Assembly (NCBI RefSeq): GCF_042453785.1 | Contig: NC_091668.1 | Coordinates: 10,436,001 to 10,500,000 of the forward strand | DNA: 64,000 nucleotides | Direction of reading: 5' to 3' | Source of the DNA: Malus domestica | Lineage: Eukaryota > Streptophyta > Magnoliopsida > Rosales > Rosaceae | Shown: positions 1 through 11,552 of the stretch, in pieces | How the letters are laid out: every line of letters begins with the position of its first letter | How positions within the stretch are numbered: the stretch's first letter is position 1 | Program-made: the position numbers and the translations under genes | The notes under the pieces: generated by a model | What the model was told of the DNA's origin: nothing | The model's database searches: none | What the model saw: only the letters and a program-made list of their open reading frames with translations

Positions 1-1060
1 TCTTAAATAGAAGGTAAAAACACAAGCTGAAGAACAACAAAATCTTAGTGGTCTCTGGAATAAAAAGACAAGAAGGCAAAAGATAAACATTAGATTGGTC
101 CAACAAATCATGGCCGTTGATGAGATTCCTACGACTGAAAAACTTTGCCAACAAATTAAGCACACCGAAAAAAAAACCCTAGAAAATCAACTCCCAAGTT
201 TCAACTTTCAATCCATCAAATCAGATCAGAAAACCAAACCAAATAATACCAAATAAAAAATACAAGATAATAATTCACACCAATCCACTGCTCTCAAAAA
301 TTGAATTTTAAAGCAGATTGCTTGTGACTTGTAGATAAAGTAATGAACAATAAAAAACCCAATATAATCCCAACGCAAAATCCGGTAGCCGGTGACTGAG
401 ACGATGGTTGCCGGTGATTCTGTGTTCACCATGAGGTTGAGAATTAAAAATTAAAAGTTTATTCAGGCTGCACGATTGGTGTGAACGATCATGATTGAAT
501 GATCCGGAAAAGATTTCCCACAGTGGCGGAACCAGAATTTTACAATAGTGGGGTCATGATTTCTATATAAAAAACAGTTCATTGCACCATTCCATCAAGC
601 ATCTAGAGGGCACCTATCAAAATTTACCAACATTCGCCGAAAGCTTGTATGGCATCTATGATAGCTGCTTGTTCTTCTAGCATCTTTCTAGCATCTACAT
701 CTGCCAAAGGCTAGTAGGGTGTCAAGACCTGCCTGCCAAGACTTTCTGAGCGAGCATTACATCATCATGTGGTGCGCACAACTGGGTTGCACACAAAAAA
801 AGGAGAAGGAAGACACGAGAAAGAAAGAAGAAACTTGGAGAAGGAAGAAGTAACGCTAGGCTGTAATTCAACGTTATTCACTTTCTTTAGTTGGGATCAA
901 AGGTAAATATAGCAACAAATATACATGGAGATAGTAGTTGTTGGGGTCATAAGCAACGTGAAACTACTTACCGGAAAATGTTCTCAAAGAAATGCTGCCT
1001 CCATCGGATTCTGGCTAGCTGCCATGCACGGTTTATATAGTTTGAGAGAGAGAGAGAGAG
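1..1060. other. Intergenic, with a short transposon-end-like motif
   Basis: I see no gene here. Around 523-560 there is a stretch beginning AGTGGCGGAACCAGAATT. It resembles a terminus common to plant DNA transposons, and a degenerate inverted match (TCCGCTACTAG) occurs near 7810. A short GA run at 1042-1063 abuts the 3' end of the PPR pseudogene. Confidence 0.4.
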
Positions 1061-1063
1061 AGA

Positions 1064-3124
1064 TCACCAATAATCGCCAAAAGAACACGAGTCGTCCTCA
1101 AACTTGTGAAACCTATTTGCATCTCTCATAAAAAACACCACCTTCAAAACCTTCAACAAGCCTTTGATAAATGCATGGCAATCCCCACACACTCTCAAGT
1201 TCTTGAAAAACCGAATAGTCTTGTTCCCCTTCTCCATCTCACCATGCACCAAAGCCAGCCCAATTGCCAACTTCTCAATGTGAAATCTCAAGCTCTCCTC
1301 CTTTAATTCCTCTTCCACATCGTGTAGCGCAAACCCCACCCTTGTGAACATAACCGAGCTCAGATTTTATTCTCTTCTCAATCTCCTTCAACACTTGATG
1401 AATCTTTTCTGTAAGCAGATGTGTCTCATGTCCGTTGTAGAAGAAGTAGACCTCCTTATTGATCTCCACCCAACTGCGTCCAACCTCTTTCTTTAACCCT
1501 TTCATCTTAAATAGTTTTCTTCTCTCGCACTCTTTCCAGTACCCGGCCTTAGCGTAGATGTTTGACAACATCACATAGTTGATAGGGTTATTGCCGTCCA
1601 TTCTCAAAAGTGTCTCTCCTACTTGTCTACCTATTTCCAAGTCCCCATGTACTTTACAAGCACTCAGCAGAGTTTGTTGTATTCCAACATTTGGTTTTAA
1701 AGGCATGGTGTCTATGAGATTCTTAGCTTCTTTTACGCGCTCGGCTCTTTCAAGGAGATCAACCATGCAAGCATAATGCTCTACATTCTATTTAATTTGG
1801 TTTTCGCAGCACAATCTTGAGAAGTATTCTTGTCATTCTTCGACTAGTCCAAAATGGCTATAGGCTAAGAGCACGGCTAAGTAAGTCACTCAATCGGGTT
1901 CAATGTCATCCGATAGCATCTGGTTGAAAAGATAAATAGATTTCCTTCCAAGACCATGTTTTCCGTAGCCAGTGATCATAATCATCCAAGAAATTACATT
2001 CCTCATCGGAGTTTCAGAAAACAGTCTTTCTGCCTCATCTGTCAATCCACACTTGAGATACATATCCAGAATTGAATTAGTCACTAATATGTCTAAACCA
2101 GATGGGATTTCAATGGTGAAAGCATGCATTTGCTTACCTTGTTCTATAAGAGCAAAATCAGCAAACACACTCATAAAGCTTGATAGAACAAACCCATCTA
2201 CTTTATGGTCGACACTAACCCTGAGCTGCCTAAACAAGTCCATAGCTTGTAGTAGATTGCGTTCTTAAGCATAACCAAGAATCAGGGAACTCCAGGACAT
2301 TAAATTTTTTTTGATCGATTTGATCGAATACTCTTTGAGCTTCTGTTAAGTGCCCGCATTTGACATACAGATCAACAAGAGCACCGGCAACAGTAGTCTA
2401 AACTAAACGCAATAATCCTTTTGTGATTAAGAAGGAATGTATTTGGCTTCCTTGCCGAATTGCTCCAAGGCCACTACAAGCCTTGAGCATGCTTGTAATC
2501 GTATACTCATCGGGCACTTCCTTGAGCCTTTGCATTTTCCTAAACAAAACCAAAGCTCTCTCCCCATTTCCTTCAAGCATGAATCTAGCTATCATCGCGT
2601 TCCAACTGATAAGATTCTTAACTGGCATCACATCAAGCATTTGTGCTGTTTCGCGAAATTTTCCATATTTCGCATACATGTCGAGGATATAATTACTCAC
2701 CACTGTCACCCATTCAAAACCAGATTTGATGCACATATTGTGAATCTGCATTCCATTCTTAGCAATTCCCACAAATCCAGACGCCTTGAGATTGAGCGAA
2801 AAAGTGAACTCGTTTGGTTTAATCCCCAAAACCCCCCATTTTGCAAAAATGAGACAGTGACCTTTTGGCATTGCCGTTCTGTAAGTAGCCACACATTAAA
2901 GCCATCCATGAAACCATATTTCTCTCAGGCATTCTATCAAGCAGTTCACAGGCAATCCCCATTCTACCACATTTGCCATACATATCTATAAGATCATTGT
3001 TTAACATCAAATCAAACCCAAATCCCATTCTCATCACCATCCCATGAGCCTACATTCCCTGATGAAGTACCAAATTCCTCGAACAGTTTCGAAGGAGATT
3101 CGCCAACCTCTGCCACTCATTCAT
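1064..3124 (-). pseudogene. PPR-DYW pseudogene (At3g15130-like)
   Basis: This is the remnant of a PLS-class pentatricopeptide repeat gene. Such proteins bind organellar RNA and, with a DYW domain, edit C to U. The reading frame would start at 3124 (MNEWQRLANLL...) and end at 1064 with the family's terminal GDYW. Pieces in order are PPR repeats (3040-2819, 2892-2398, 2243-1890), the E-type region (1766-1275) and the DYW end (1351-1064). The DYW end still shows a GDCH zinc-binding motif. The pieces lie in different frames. An in-frame TAG at 3050-3052 follows the first 24 codons, a stop follows 'KGLLRLV' near 2398, and the linker near 2250-2400 is heavily eroded. From memory the order and text fit Arabidopsis At3g15130. 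A functional product is very unlikely. Confidence 0.85.
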
Positions 3125-3139
3125 CCTTCTGAGCAACTC

Positions 3140-4593
3140 CGTTATGCAAAGTCCCCAACGAGAATTAGCGCCTTAATTGGAAAATTCCTTCAAACCCTAG
3201 TTACTAAATTGCAAAAGCACAAAGGGATATAGAGCATCCACGCTCAGATTGTGAAGCTCTCGTTATCACAGAGTAATTTCCTGGTTACCAAAATGGTGGA
3301 CGTGTGTGACTACATTGGGAATTTGCTCTACGCTGGTTCGTTATTCAAGCAAGTAACGGAGTCGAACTTGGTTCTATTCAACAAGATTAGAGCTTATACG
3401 CATAATCACATATATGATTTAGCAATCAATTTGTATAAGTAAATGCTCCTCAGAGAAGCAGAGAACCAATTTTTCCTGACAAATTCACGTTCTCGTTTGT
3501 CATAAAATCTTGTGCCGCGATTTTATATGAAGTTTTGGGGAGGCTGGTTCATGCCCAAGTGTGAATTTTGGCTTAAGTCGCATTTGCTGATAAAGATGCG
3601 TTGATGGATTGGTAAACGAAATGATAATTTAGAAGATGCACATAAGGTGTTTGATAGAATGTCTAAACGGGATATGATGTCTTGGAATAGTATCATTTTC
3701 TGGGTATGTTAGATTGGGGCAAATGACAATGGAAATATGGTGCCTTGGACAGATGGTTTCAGGGCATACAAGAATTGGGTGCTACCTGGATGCTTTGGAT
3801 ATTTTCTGACGAATGCAAATACTGGGTATTGAAACCGGATGAGATCAGTATTCTTTCCGTTTTGCCGGCATGCGCGCAGCTTGGAGCTATGGAGGTTGGG
3901 AAATGGATTCACATGTACTCGGATAAGAAGTGGCCATTGCAGTTAGGGTTTGTGTTTGCAATGCCCTATTTGAAATGTATGTGAAATGCGGCTGCATTGA
4001 CCAGGCTTAGCAGTTAGTTGATAGCAGGGCTGGCGAATAATGTGTTCAAGAGATGCAAAGAGCAAAGGTTGAACCTAATGCATTACATTTTAGGTCTTTT
4101 ATCAGCCTGCTCACACGCTGGTTTATGGAATGAGGTAGTCAAATATTTTTATTCTATGGGAGATAATCATAATATAGAGCCAGAAATCGAGCTTTATGGT
4201 TGTTTAGTTGATCTTCTGGGACGTGCACCTTGATCAGGCTCTTGACAGAAAAAAGAAGATGCCGATGAATCTAGGCTCAAAAGTTTAGGTTCGTTGTTAA
4301 GTTCCTGCACGACTCACTGCAACCTCGAGATTGCCATTACCGCGAGAGAGCACCTTTCGGAGCTTGAACCAGAGGATGCAGGGAACTATGTGTTGCTTTC
4401 CAATATCCACGCATACCTAAGGAAGTGGGAGGATGTGTCGAGGATAAGGAAACTCATAAGAAGCAAGCGCACAAAGAGAACCCTGGGTTACAGTTCAATC
4501 GAGGTTAACAATATGGTTATGGAATTTGTAGCAGGTGACGATTTAAAACCATTCGCAAAAGACATTTTCCATGCTAGAGCTGCTCGTTTCTGA
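3140..4593 (+). pseudogene. PPR pseudogene (At2g20540/MEF21-like)
   Basis: This is a second broken pentatricopeptide repeat gene, of the PLS-E class without DYW. Fragments in order are 3251-3442 (SQSNFLVTKMVDVCDYIGN), 3745-3984 (KPDEISILSVLPACAQLGA), 4018-4233 (LLSACSHAGLW, then YGCLVDLLGR) and 4294-4593 (E domain: LEPEDAGNYVLLSNI, ending near GDDLKP). Frame changes and stops separate them: a TAG before the first fragment, a TAA after 'INLYK', and further breaks near 3600-3740 and 4234-4290. The order and wording match MEF21, an organellar editing factor, as recalled from Arabidopsis. Its 5' end lies about 16 bp from the 5' end of the minus-strand PPR pseudogene. Confidence 0.85.
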
Positions 4594-4600
4594 GCAGAAC

Positions 4601-4828
4601 ATACAAGATGATAAGTTAGAACCTATACAAAATGACATGATAATAAAAATATCGGAAATTCGAAAGCAAATTTGATCAATTTGACTGATATAAACTAAAT
4701 TTCCAAAGAAAAACATACAAGATGATAAGTTAGAACCTATACAAAATGACATGACAATAAAAATATCGCAAATTCGAAAGCAAAGTTGATCAATTTGACT
4801 GATATAAACTAAATTTCCAAAGAAAAAC
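4601..4828. repeat. 114-bp tandem duplication
   Basis: Two direct copies (4601-4714 and 4715-4828) of an AT-rich unit starting ATACAAGATGATAAGTTAGA differ at only a few positions. They lie directly between the end of the PPR pseudogene and the stop codon of the GET2-like gene, so they probably duplicate its 3'UTR or flank. Confidence 0.85.
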
Positions 4829-4855
4829 ATACAAATCCTAATCCTAGTTGAAATG

Positions 4856-5410
4856 TTATGCAAAAGAAAGGCCACATACAACAATTATTGCATACACAGC
4901 ATAATCCATAAACAGAGCATCAAGTACCTTCTTCCCCTTCAAGCCTATCCCCAAAGCCACGCCTAACCGCTCAGCCCACTCATATTCGGTGCCACTAAGA
5001 TTTTGACAATCACCGAATCGGGCAGGCACTCTGGAGAGTCTTTGTGGACCAATGTCGAAAATCCATGCCAGCACAAGTGTGACATTGGTCACCAAAACCA
5101 GGTACACAGGCCTAAAACCCAGAAGGGTTTTAACCATTTTACTTCCAAGTAAAGGAAAACCAAAATGGGCAAAAACCACCAAGAGTGCAACCGCCATGGA
5201 AATGTAAATTCGGGTCCCTTCTGATGCTTCAATGGCGCTACTTATTCTATTTGCAGTGAAAAGTCTAGGCTTTTCAAACGACAATGATGACGGTGGTAAT
5301 TCATTATGAACCATTGATGGTGATGATTCATTCTAAACCGTTGATGATGATGATCGTATTTTCTCAATCTCAGAAGTGAAAACTGCAATCCACAACTGCC
5401 ATTAGCAAAC

Positions 5411-5447
<37 letters not shown>

Positions 5448-5837
5448 CTAAAGATAGAGACTTTTGGATATAGAGTGAAATAGGGTACTTGGGATTTAAT
5501 CAGGGACGTGGGTTCTAGTTTGGGACGTCGGTGATTCATTCTGAACTGTTGATGATGATGACCGCTTTTCCTCAATCTCAGGAGTGAAAACTACAGACCG
5601 ACACGCCATTAGCAACTAAAGATTAAGGCTTTTGGAGATAGAAAGAAAAAGGGTACCTAGGATATGATCAAGGACGTGGGTTTTGGGAATCTGATCAGGG
5701 GAAATCGATAGCTGGGATGGCGGGTCTGTATCTTCACTGTGAGTTGTTGGGTGTGGCGGTGTTGAACAAGAAGAAGAAAAGGGTAGGGTTTGGATCCGAC
5801 CCGTGATTAGGGCAAGGCAGTCGACCCCTCGCTCCAT
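4856..5837 (-). pseudogene. GET2: GET2-like tail-anchor receptor gene, internally duplicated and broken
   Basis: This is probably a plant GET2/G1IP-type gene, the ER-membrane partner of GET1 that receives tail-anchored proteins from GET3. Exon 1 (about 5837-5657) encodes QRKI-MERGVDCLALITGRI. Its basic RxK...ERG...DRLALITGRI signature is the family's cytosolic GET3-binding end; it ends HILG at a CTAG|GT donor. The C-terminal part (5314-4856, 152 aa from an ATG) has three hydrophobic segments at about residues 36-57, 70-88 and 134-152 and ends AIIVVCGLSFA. The middle exon (FTxEIEExRSSSSTVxNES) occurs twice, near 5606-5520 and 5390-5320. The copy contiguous with the membrane part has TAG where the other has CAG, so full-length translation is broken. 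Re-initiation at 5314 is possible. The family call is from memory of motif layout. Confidence 0.55.
5318..5620. repeat. About 200-bp tandem duplication inside the GET2-like gene, with (CAA)n
   Basis: The block containing the intron end and the FTxEIEE exon occurs at about 5318-5520 and again from about 5521. A (CAA)n tract at 5410-5448 lies in the first block only. The second block continues into exon 1, so the duplication happened inside the gene. Confidence 0.75.
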
Positions 5838-6171
5838 AATCTTCCTCTGTTAGGCTTCTCTGCTTTTTGTGACCATATTTTTCAATCAATCGATAACCGC
5901 TTTGTATTTTGCTTGTGGGCAAAAGCAGTTCATACTTCTTACGAGTCTGATATCAGTTCTGGTTCTGGGTCGGTTGGTTTTGGATACCGCCTTTGATTTG
6001 GATCTGAGTTCGATAGTTGTGAAATTCCCAACTTGACCTCATATATTAACTAGCCTTTTTTATTTTTTATTTTTTTTCAAAAATATATTTCGTGAGATTT
6101 GAACTCGAGACCAGTTTCAACAAAGTGGAGACTGAGTTTTAATGAGAACGGTTACCAGCTATTAATTATAT

Positions 6172-7160
6172 CTAGGGATGGTATTGGTACCATTACCGTA
6201 CAAAAACCCATGTACCAATTACCATACCAAACTTTTGGTATGACAAAATCTATTACCATTACTGTGCCAAACTTTCGGTATATGGAATTTTAGCATGCCA
6301 AATAGTTCGGTTGGTATGATATGGTAATGATAATTACCACTTTGTTTTGGACCATTCTTTTGGGCCAAAATTTGAATTTTTTTTTCAACCCAATTCAAGG
6401 CCCAAACGTGTTTTGGCCAATCTCTTTGGGTTTCTAATACAATTTCCTTCATTTTCTCATCATGATCCACAAGGAATTGCAAGAGCTCTAAATAATTCCC
6501 CCTATTATTCGAAGTGTCACTCTCATCGTGGCCACGAAAAGGAAGGCAACAAGAACTTAGTGCAATCTATTGATGCATTCAAGCAAAGACGATATTTCAT
6601 ACACTCTTCTTCTGACTGTTTGATCACAACTGCTTCAATATGTGTCTTTTGGTTCATTAGATAACTAGCCACTTCTCTAGCTTTATTGTGGAAACTACCA
6701 ATAGGACCAACATGTTTGTCAAAACATTCTCTTGCATTCCTCCATTTCTTAAAGCCTACCCCAGTGAAGGCATCACTTCCTAATTGTGAAAAGTTGATTT
6801 TAAAGAGATACCAATGAAGATAAAATGCCGCATCTTTAGATATATTATACTCCAACCAATCATATTCTTCAAACCACAAAACAACAAATCGTCGCTTTTT
6901 TCTTTGCATGCAAAGTGTATGGGAAGTCATACTTTGTAGGCCTATAAGGTCCCATTTGCAAATATGTTATTCGGATCTCATCTTGAATATTAGAAGGATA
7001 GTCCTTCATTCGAATTCTTTTTCCCGGGTCTCTCTCAAGATTATTAAAATCAATGTCACACTCATTTTGTCTTGAGCTCGAACTACCTGAACAAATAGAT
7101 GGTGCTATTGGCTTTGGCTTGAAAAATCTTTCGATATTTCTTATTTCCAAACTACACATT
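6172..7160 (-). mobile_element. hAT element remnant with TTF-type transposase N-terminus
   Basis: Minus-strand fragments 7159-6869 and 6930-6523 encode the start of a plant TTF-zinc-finger hAT transposase (ZMYM1-like). Visible are IERFFKPK, a serine-rich linker, DPGKRIRMKDYPSNIQDEIR, GPYRPTKYDFP, then WFEEYDWLEYNISKDAAFYLHWYLF and DAFTGVGFKKWRNARE. A frame change lies near 6900. The family's cysteine near 'CLCCYLF' reads 'LHWYLF', so a zinc ligand is lost. The catalytic RNase-H and dimerisation parts are absent. A hAT-like end (TAGGGATGG, cf. Ac) starts near 6172, followed by subterminal GGTAATGGTAATT motifs. Confidence 0.7.
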
Positions 7161-7818
7161 TAACCAAAAACACAAAACATATACCAATCAACCAATAAAA
7201 AAAAATTCCATCTAAATTTCAATGATAAAATGAGTATACAAATATAAAACATATCAACAATCATATCAATAATAGACTAAAAATCTCCACCAATATCTAA
7301 TATAATTTAATTGAGATTAGATTAGAACACCAAATAGTGGTGGCTTGGAGAATTGAAACAAGTGGAGGTATGATATTGGAGTAATGTAATTATAATATGG
7401 GATTGGGTGGGATTAGAAATTTAGGGTTTTGCGGGAATATAAGAAAGATGGGGATTAGGGGGAAAAGTAGAGGTGCGGGGAAAGGAAAGGGGACTCTCGA
7501 GAAAGATGTGGCCCATGTGGGGCTAGGCTTTAAAAGAATATGGAACATCATGGATAAATGGCAACGTTTGTCTTTTTTGTTTTTTTGTTTTGTTTTTTTA
7601 AATTAAAACAATTGGCCAAAACACTGCCGTTTTTGACCAATTGTTAAAAAGGCCCTATTTTCTTTAGTCTCCCCTGTTGTCTTCTTATCCATTGCACCTG
7701 CAACCTACAGCATATACCTCGTGTTTGAGTACAAGGGGTCCCTCGAAAAATTTCAAGCAGCAATTTAGGATCGCCAAAGGGTCCTGGGACCTCCCAAGTC
7801 CCTCTGTAAATCCGCTAC

Positions 7819-8830
7819 TAGACATCAGTGATTCATTCTGAACCGTTGATGATGATGACCGCTTTTCCTCAATCTCAGGAGTGAAAACTGCATACCAACA
7901 CGCCATTAGTGTCACATCCAGGGCTCGACTCCGTCGTAGCACGATATTGTCTGCTTTAGGCCTCGACCACGCCCACACAGTTTTGTTTCTGGGAACTCAC
8001 ATGAGAACTTCCCAGTGTGTCACCCATCATGGGATTGCACTCGCGCGAACTCGTTAAACTTCAGAGTTCTGATTAAACCCGAAGCCAGTGAGCTCCCAAA
8101 ATGCCTCATGCTAGGAAAAAATGGGAATATACATATAAGGCTTAGATGATCCACTCCCCTGGGCGATGTGAGATGTCACAATCCATCCCTTCTTAGGGAC
8201 CCGAAGTCCTTGTCGGCACACTTCCGGCCAGGGATTGACTCTGATACCAAATTGTCATATCCCGGCCCAGGCCCTCACCACATTTCGGGCTCAACTCTGT
8301 CGTAACATGATATTGTCCGCTTTGGGCCTCGACCACGCCTTCATGGTCTTGTTTCTGGGAACTCACACGAGAACTTCCCAGTGGGTCACCCATCTTGAGA
8401 TTGCACTCGTGCGAACTCACTTAACTTCGAAGTTCAAATGCAACCCGAAGCCAGTGAGCTCTCAAAAGACCTCGTGCTAGGAAGAGATGGGAATATACAT
8501 ATAATGCTTAGAGGATCCACTTCCCTGGGCGATGTGGGATGTCACAATTAGCAATTACACCAACAGCAGTAACTAAATATTAAGGCCTTTGGAGATAGAG
8601 AGAAAAATGGCACCTAGGATATGATTAAGGACGTGGGTTTTGGGAATCTGATCAGGGGAAATCGACAGCTGGGATGGCGGGTCTGTATCTTCACTATGAG
8701 TTGCTGGGTGTGGCGGTGCTGAACAAGAAGAAGAAGAGGGTAGGTTTTGGATCCGACCCTTGATTAGGGCAAGGCGGTCGACCCCTCGCTCCATGATCTT
8801 CCTTCGTCATGTTTCTCTGCTATTTGTGAC
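7819..8830 (-). pseudogene. Second, 5'-truncated copy of the GET2-like gene
   Basis: This is a segmental duplicate of 5521-6435. Exon 1 (8794 to about 8615) reads RRKIMERGVDRLALIKGRI and so keeps the basic motif better than the first copy. It ends HILG at a GT donor. Exon 2 (about 7882-7825) reads FTPEIEEKRSSSSTV after a TATGCAG acceptor. The part encoding the membrane segments is missing, so no working receptor can be made. Intron 1 carries a complete Cassandra element. Upstream homology continues to about 9379, including a shared hAT-type end. Confidence 0.65.
7910..8546 (-). mobile_element. Cassandra TRIM retroelement (complete, minus strand)
   Basis: This is a non-coding miniature LTR element. 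LTRs lie at 7910-8180 and 8253-8546, both with TG...CA ends. The 72-bp interior has, on the minus strand, the primer site TGGTATCAGAGTCA (complementary to initiator tRNA-Met) and a purine tract next to the 3' LTR. The LTRs contain 5S-rRNA-like sequence: GAAGTTAAGTGAGTTCG (A box) and GATGGGTGACCCACTGGGAA (intermediate element and C box), at about 8364-8435 and again near 8005-8070. The 5-bp target duplication ATTAG (7905-7909 and 8547-8551) is perfect. The 5S-containing LTR is the hallmark of Cassandra. Confidence 0.93.
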
Positions 8831-9131
8831 CATATTTTTCAATCAATCGATAACCTCTTCATATTTTGCTTTTGGGCAAAAGCAGTTCATACTTCTTACG
8901 AGTCTATCAGATATTAGTTCTGGTTCTGGGTTGATTGGTTTTGGATACCGCTTTTGATTCGGATCCGAGTCCGATAGTTGTGAAATTTCCAACTTGACCT
9001 CATACATTAACTAGCCTTTTTTAATATTTTTTTTTTCAAAAATATATTTCGTGAGATTTGAACTCGAAACTAGTTTCAACAAAGTGGAGACTGAGTTTCA
9101 ATGAGAACGGTTACCAGCTATTAGTTATATC

Positions 9132-10023
9132 TAGGGGTGGTATTGGTACAATTACCGTACAAAAACTCATGTACCAATTACCATACCAAACTTTTGGTAT
9201 GACAAAATCTATTACCATTATTGTGCTAAACTTTCGGTATATGGAATTTCAGCATGCCAAATAGTTCGTTTGGTATGGTATGGTAATGGTAATTACCACT
9301 TTGTTTTGGGCCAAAAATTAATTAATTTTTCAACCCAATTCAAGGCCCAAACATGTTTTGGCCACCCTCTTTGGGTTTCTAAAACTTTTTTATTTAATTA
9401 TGAGAATTTTATAGAAATTCATTTAAGAAACAAGAAGTAAATAGATGGAAGAATTGCTGAAAGAACCCAACATCCCTAAAAACCATAGTACAAAGATTCC
9501 TAAATTCCATCTCTACATTCTTTAAAATTGTACAAAAATTAATTTGATAGATGAAGCCAGGGAGAAAGACATCTCAATTTGATGAAGAAGAAGATGAGAT
9601 GGACTGCGAAGAGAGAGAGAGTTGCCGGAATGGGAGCAATATAGATGAAGCCAAAGGCTAGATGAGTGAAAAGATGAAGAGTCGTAGCGCAAGAAGGCTT
9701 AAATTTTTTTATTAGGAAAGCAGAGGTTAGAGGGTGAGATGATTGGATAAATGACTAGGAAAAAAAATATAAAGTGCATATATAATGATAATAATACCAA
9801 AGTATATATATAAACGAATAAATAAATGATATAATATTAATAGTAGTGGTACGGTACGGTATACCATTGGTAATGGTTTCAAATACTATTACCGTACCAA
9901 AAATGTATGGTACAATACAAATACCGTACCATTACCAATGGTACAAATTTTTTGGCACAACTTTGGTATAGTACGGTTGGTAATTTAGTTGGTATGGTAA
10001 TTTGGCAAAAAATTACACCCCTT
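9132..10023. mobile_element. Non-autonomous hAT-like element
   Basis: The left end TAGGGGTGGTATTGG and right end ...AATTACACCCCTT are imperfect inverted termini. The interior is full of GGTACGGTA, CCATTACCAATGG and GGTAATTACCA motifs in both orientations, as in hAT subterminal regions. Its left 250 bp match the hAT remnant at 6172. I found no clear 8-bp target duplication, so the right border is tentative. It has no coding capacity. Confidence 0.5.
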
Positions 10024-11118
10024 CAATTTCTATTTTGTGGTTCAATTATTTAATCAAAATCATTCATTGAAAGTGAGAAGCATGTATTTTGGCAAATTTT
10101 AAAAGACTTTTTGGCAAATTTATATGATTTTAAAAGACTTTTTAATAAGTGACAGATTTTAAAGAATTTTAATGGATTCTATAACTCTATATGGATTTTG
10201 GCAAATTTAGATGGATTTTTGTAATAGATTTCTATGGATTTGTATGAACTTCTTTTATGAATTAAGTAGGATTTTAAAGGATTTTATAACACTAGAAGAA
10301 CATATAACAGTGGATATCGTACTAGTTCGGATTTCAACAACTCAACTCTCTCTAGCAAGTCTGAGATATGATGCTTCAATGTCTTGGAAAGATGGGAAAT
10401 ATATTAGAAATGAAATAATAGCCATGCCTGTCTTATTGTCAATAGATTCCTAGGCCTTAATGGAACAGAGCATTGATAGTTCTTCCCACGATAGAAACTA
10501 GATTGGTTAAGTAAAGCTGGTTATTATGACAAGCAAGGGAATTCACATGAAATCGAAGCTAAGGCTAGTAAAACAATTAGGAAGTTAATGTCAAAAGGCA
10601 TGAACCCAAATTAGGCAGATTGGATTACACTTGGACTTGAACTTCTATAACCTATATAAAGAACAATTTGGCATGAACCCAAATTAGGGTTCCTCCTTAA
10701 GTAATTAAGCTTGGATTGACTAAACAATCATCACAAAGTCGTAAAGTCACAAAATCTGCGATTCGGCCTAAACAATTATCACAAATAAACCAGCTGTCAT
10801 TACTTACACACCAACAACAATAACATCAATATGTGAAATAATAAAAATAAACCATACAAGAATTTGGAAGAGATGCAATACGTTAAGGGATGAGGGAATC
10901 AGGAATAAAAAAATCAGAGAAAATAAAACCAACAATCATTACTCTTCTATATCTAAGAGAAGAGGACTGCTCTTATTCTAGAGCATGAAAAGAAATCAGA
11001 AATCAGAGGAGGAGGGTTGGATTCTTGATGGCATTTGGTATTTATACCATCATCCTCAAATTCATCAAAATCCTTCACTTATTAAAATCCTAGAAAATCA
11101 CTAGTATTTTGACTACAC
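10024..11118. other. AT-rich non-coding DNA, transposon-like
   Basis: No gene is visible. Short motifs of the GGATTTTAAAGGATTTT type recur between 10090 and 10290. They resemble those around the MITE at 11122, so part of this block may be an older related element. Confidence 0.4.
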
Positions 11119-11121
11119 TTA

Positions 11122-11549
11122 GGAGGGTGTATTCAATTGGGATTTTAAGGGATTTTAATTCTTTAATGAATCTAGGGGTATTCAATCAGGATTTTAAGTG
11201 ATTCTCTGAAATTCTAGGTGTATTCAATTAGAATTTTAAAATAGTTTATTAAAATCCTTAGAAATCCAGGTGTATTCAATTAAGATTTTAAAGAAGTTTA
11301 TAACATTCCAGGTGTATTCAATTAGAAATTGATTTTAAAGAATTTGAGAAAGTTGAGGAATTAGAGGGAATTTGAGAGATTTCGTAGTGTATTTTAAGTA
11401 TCCACAAATCTCACCTATTTCCATGAGATTTCGAGGGAATTGAATCAAAATTTTATATGGAATCTCTACAAATCAATTAAACTCCATAAAAATCCATGGA
11501 TTTATAAATCCATTAAAATCTCTCACATTCTCAATTGAATACACCTCCC
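11122..11549. mobile_element. PIF/Harbinger-type MITE
   Basis: The termini GGAGGGTGTATTCAATT and the inverse AATTGAATACACCTCCC are flanked by TTA on both sides (11119-11121 and 11550-11552). Internal copies of GTGTATTCAATTAGAATTTT recur at about 11218, 11268 and 11310. A three-base TTA target duplication with G-starting inverted repeats is typical of Tourist-like (PIF/Harbinger) elements. It is non-coding. Confidence 0.7.
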
Positions 11550-11552
11550 TTA

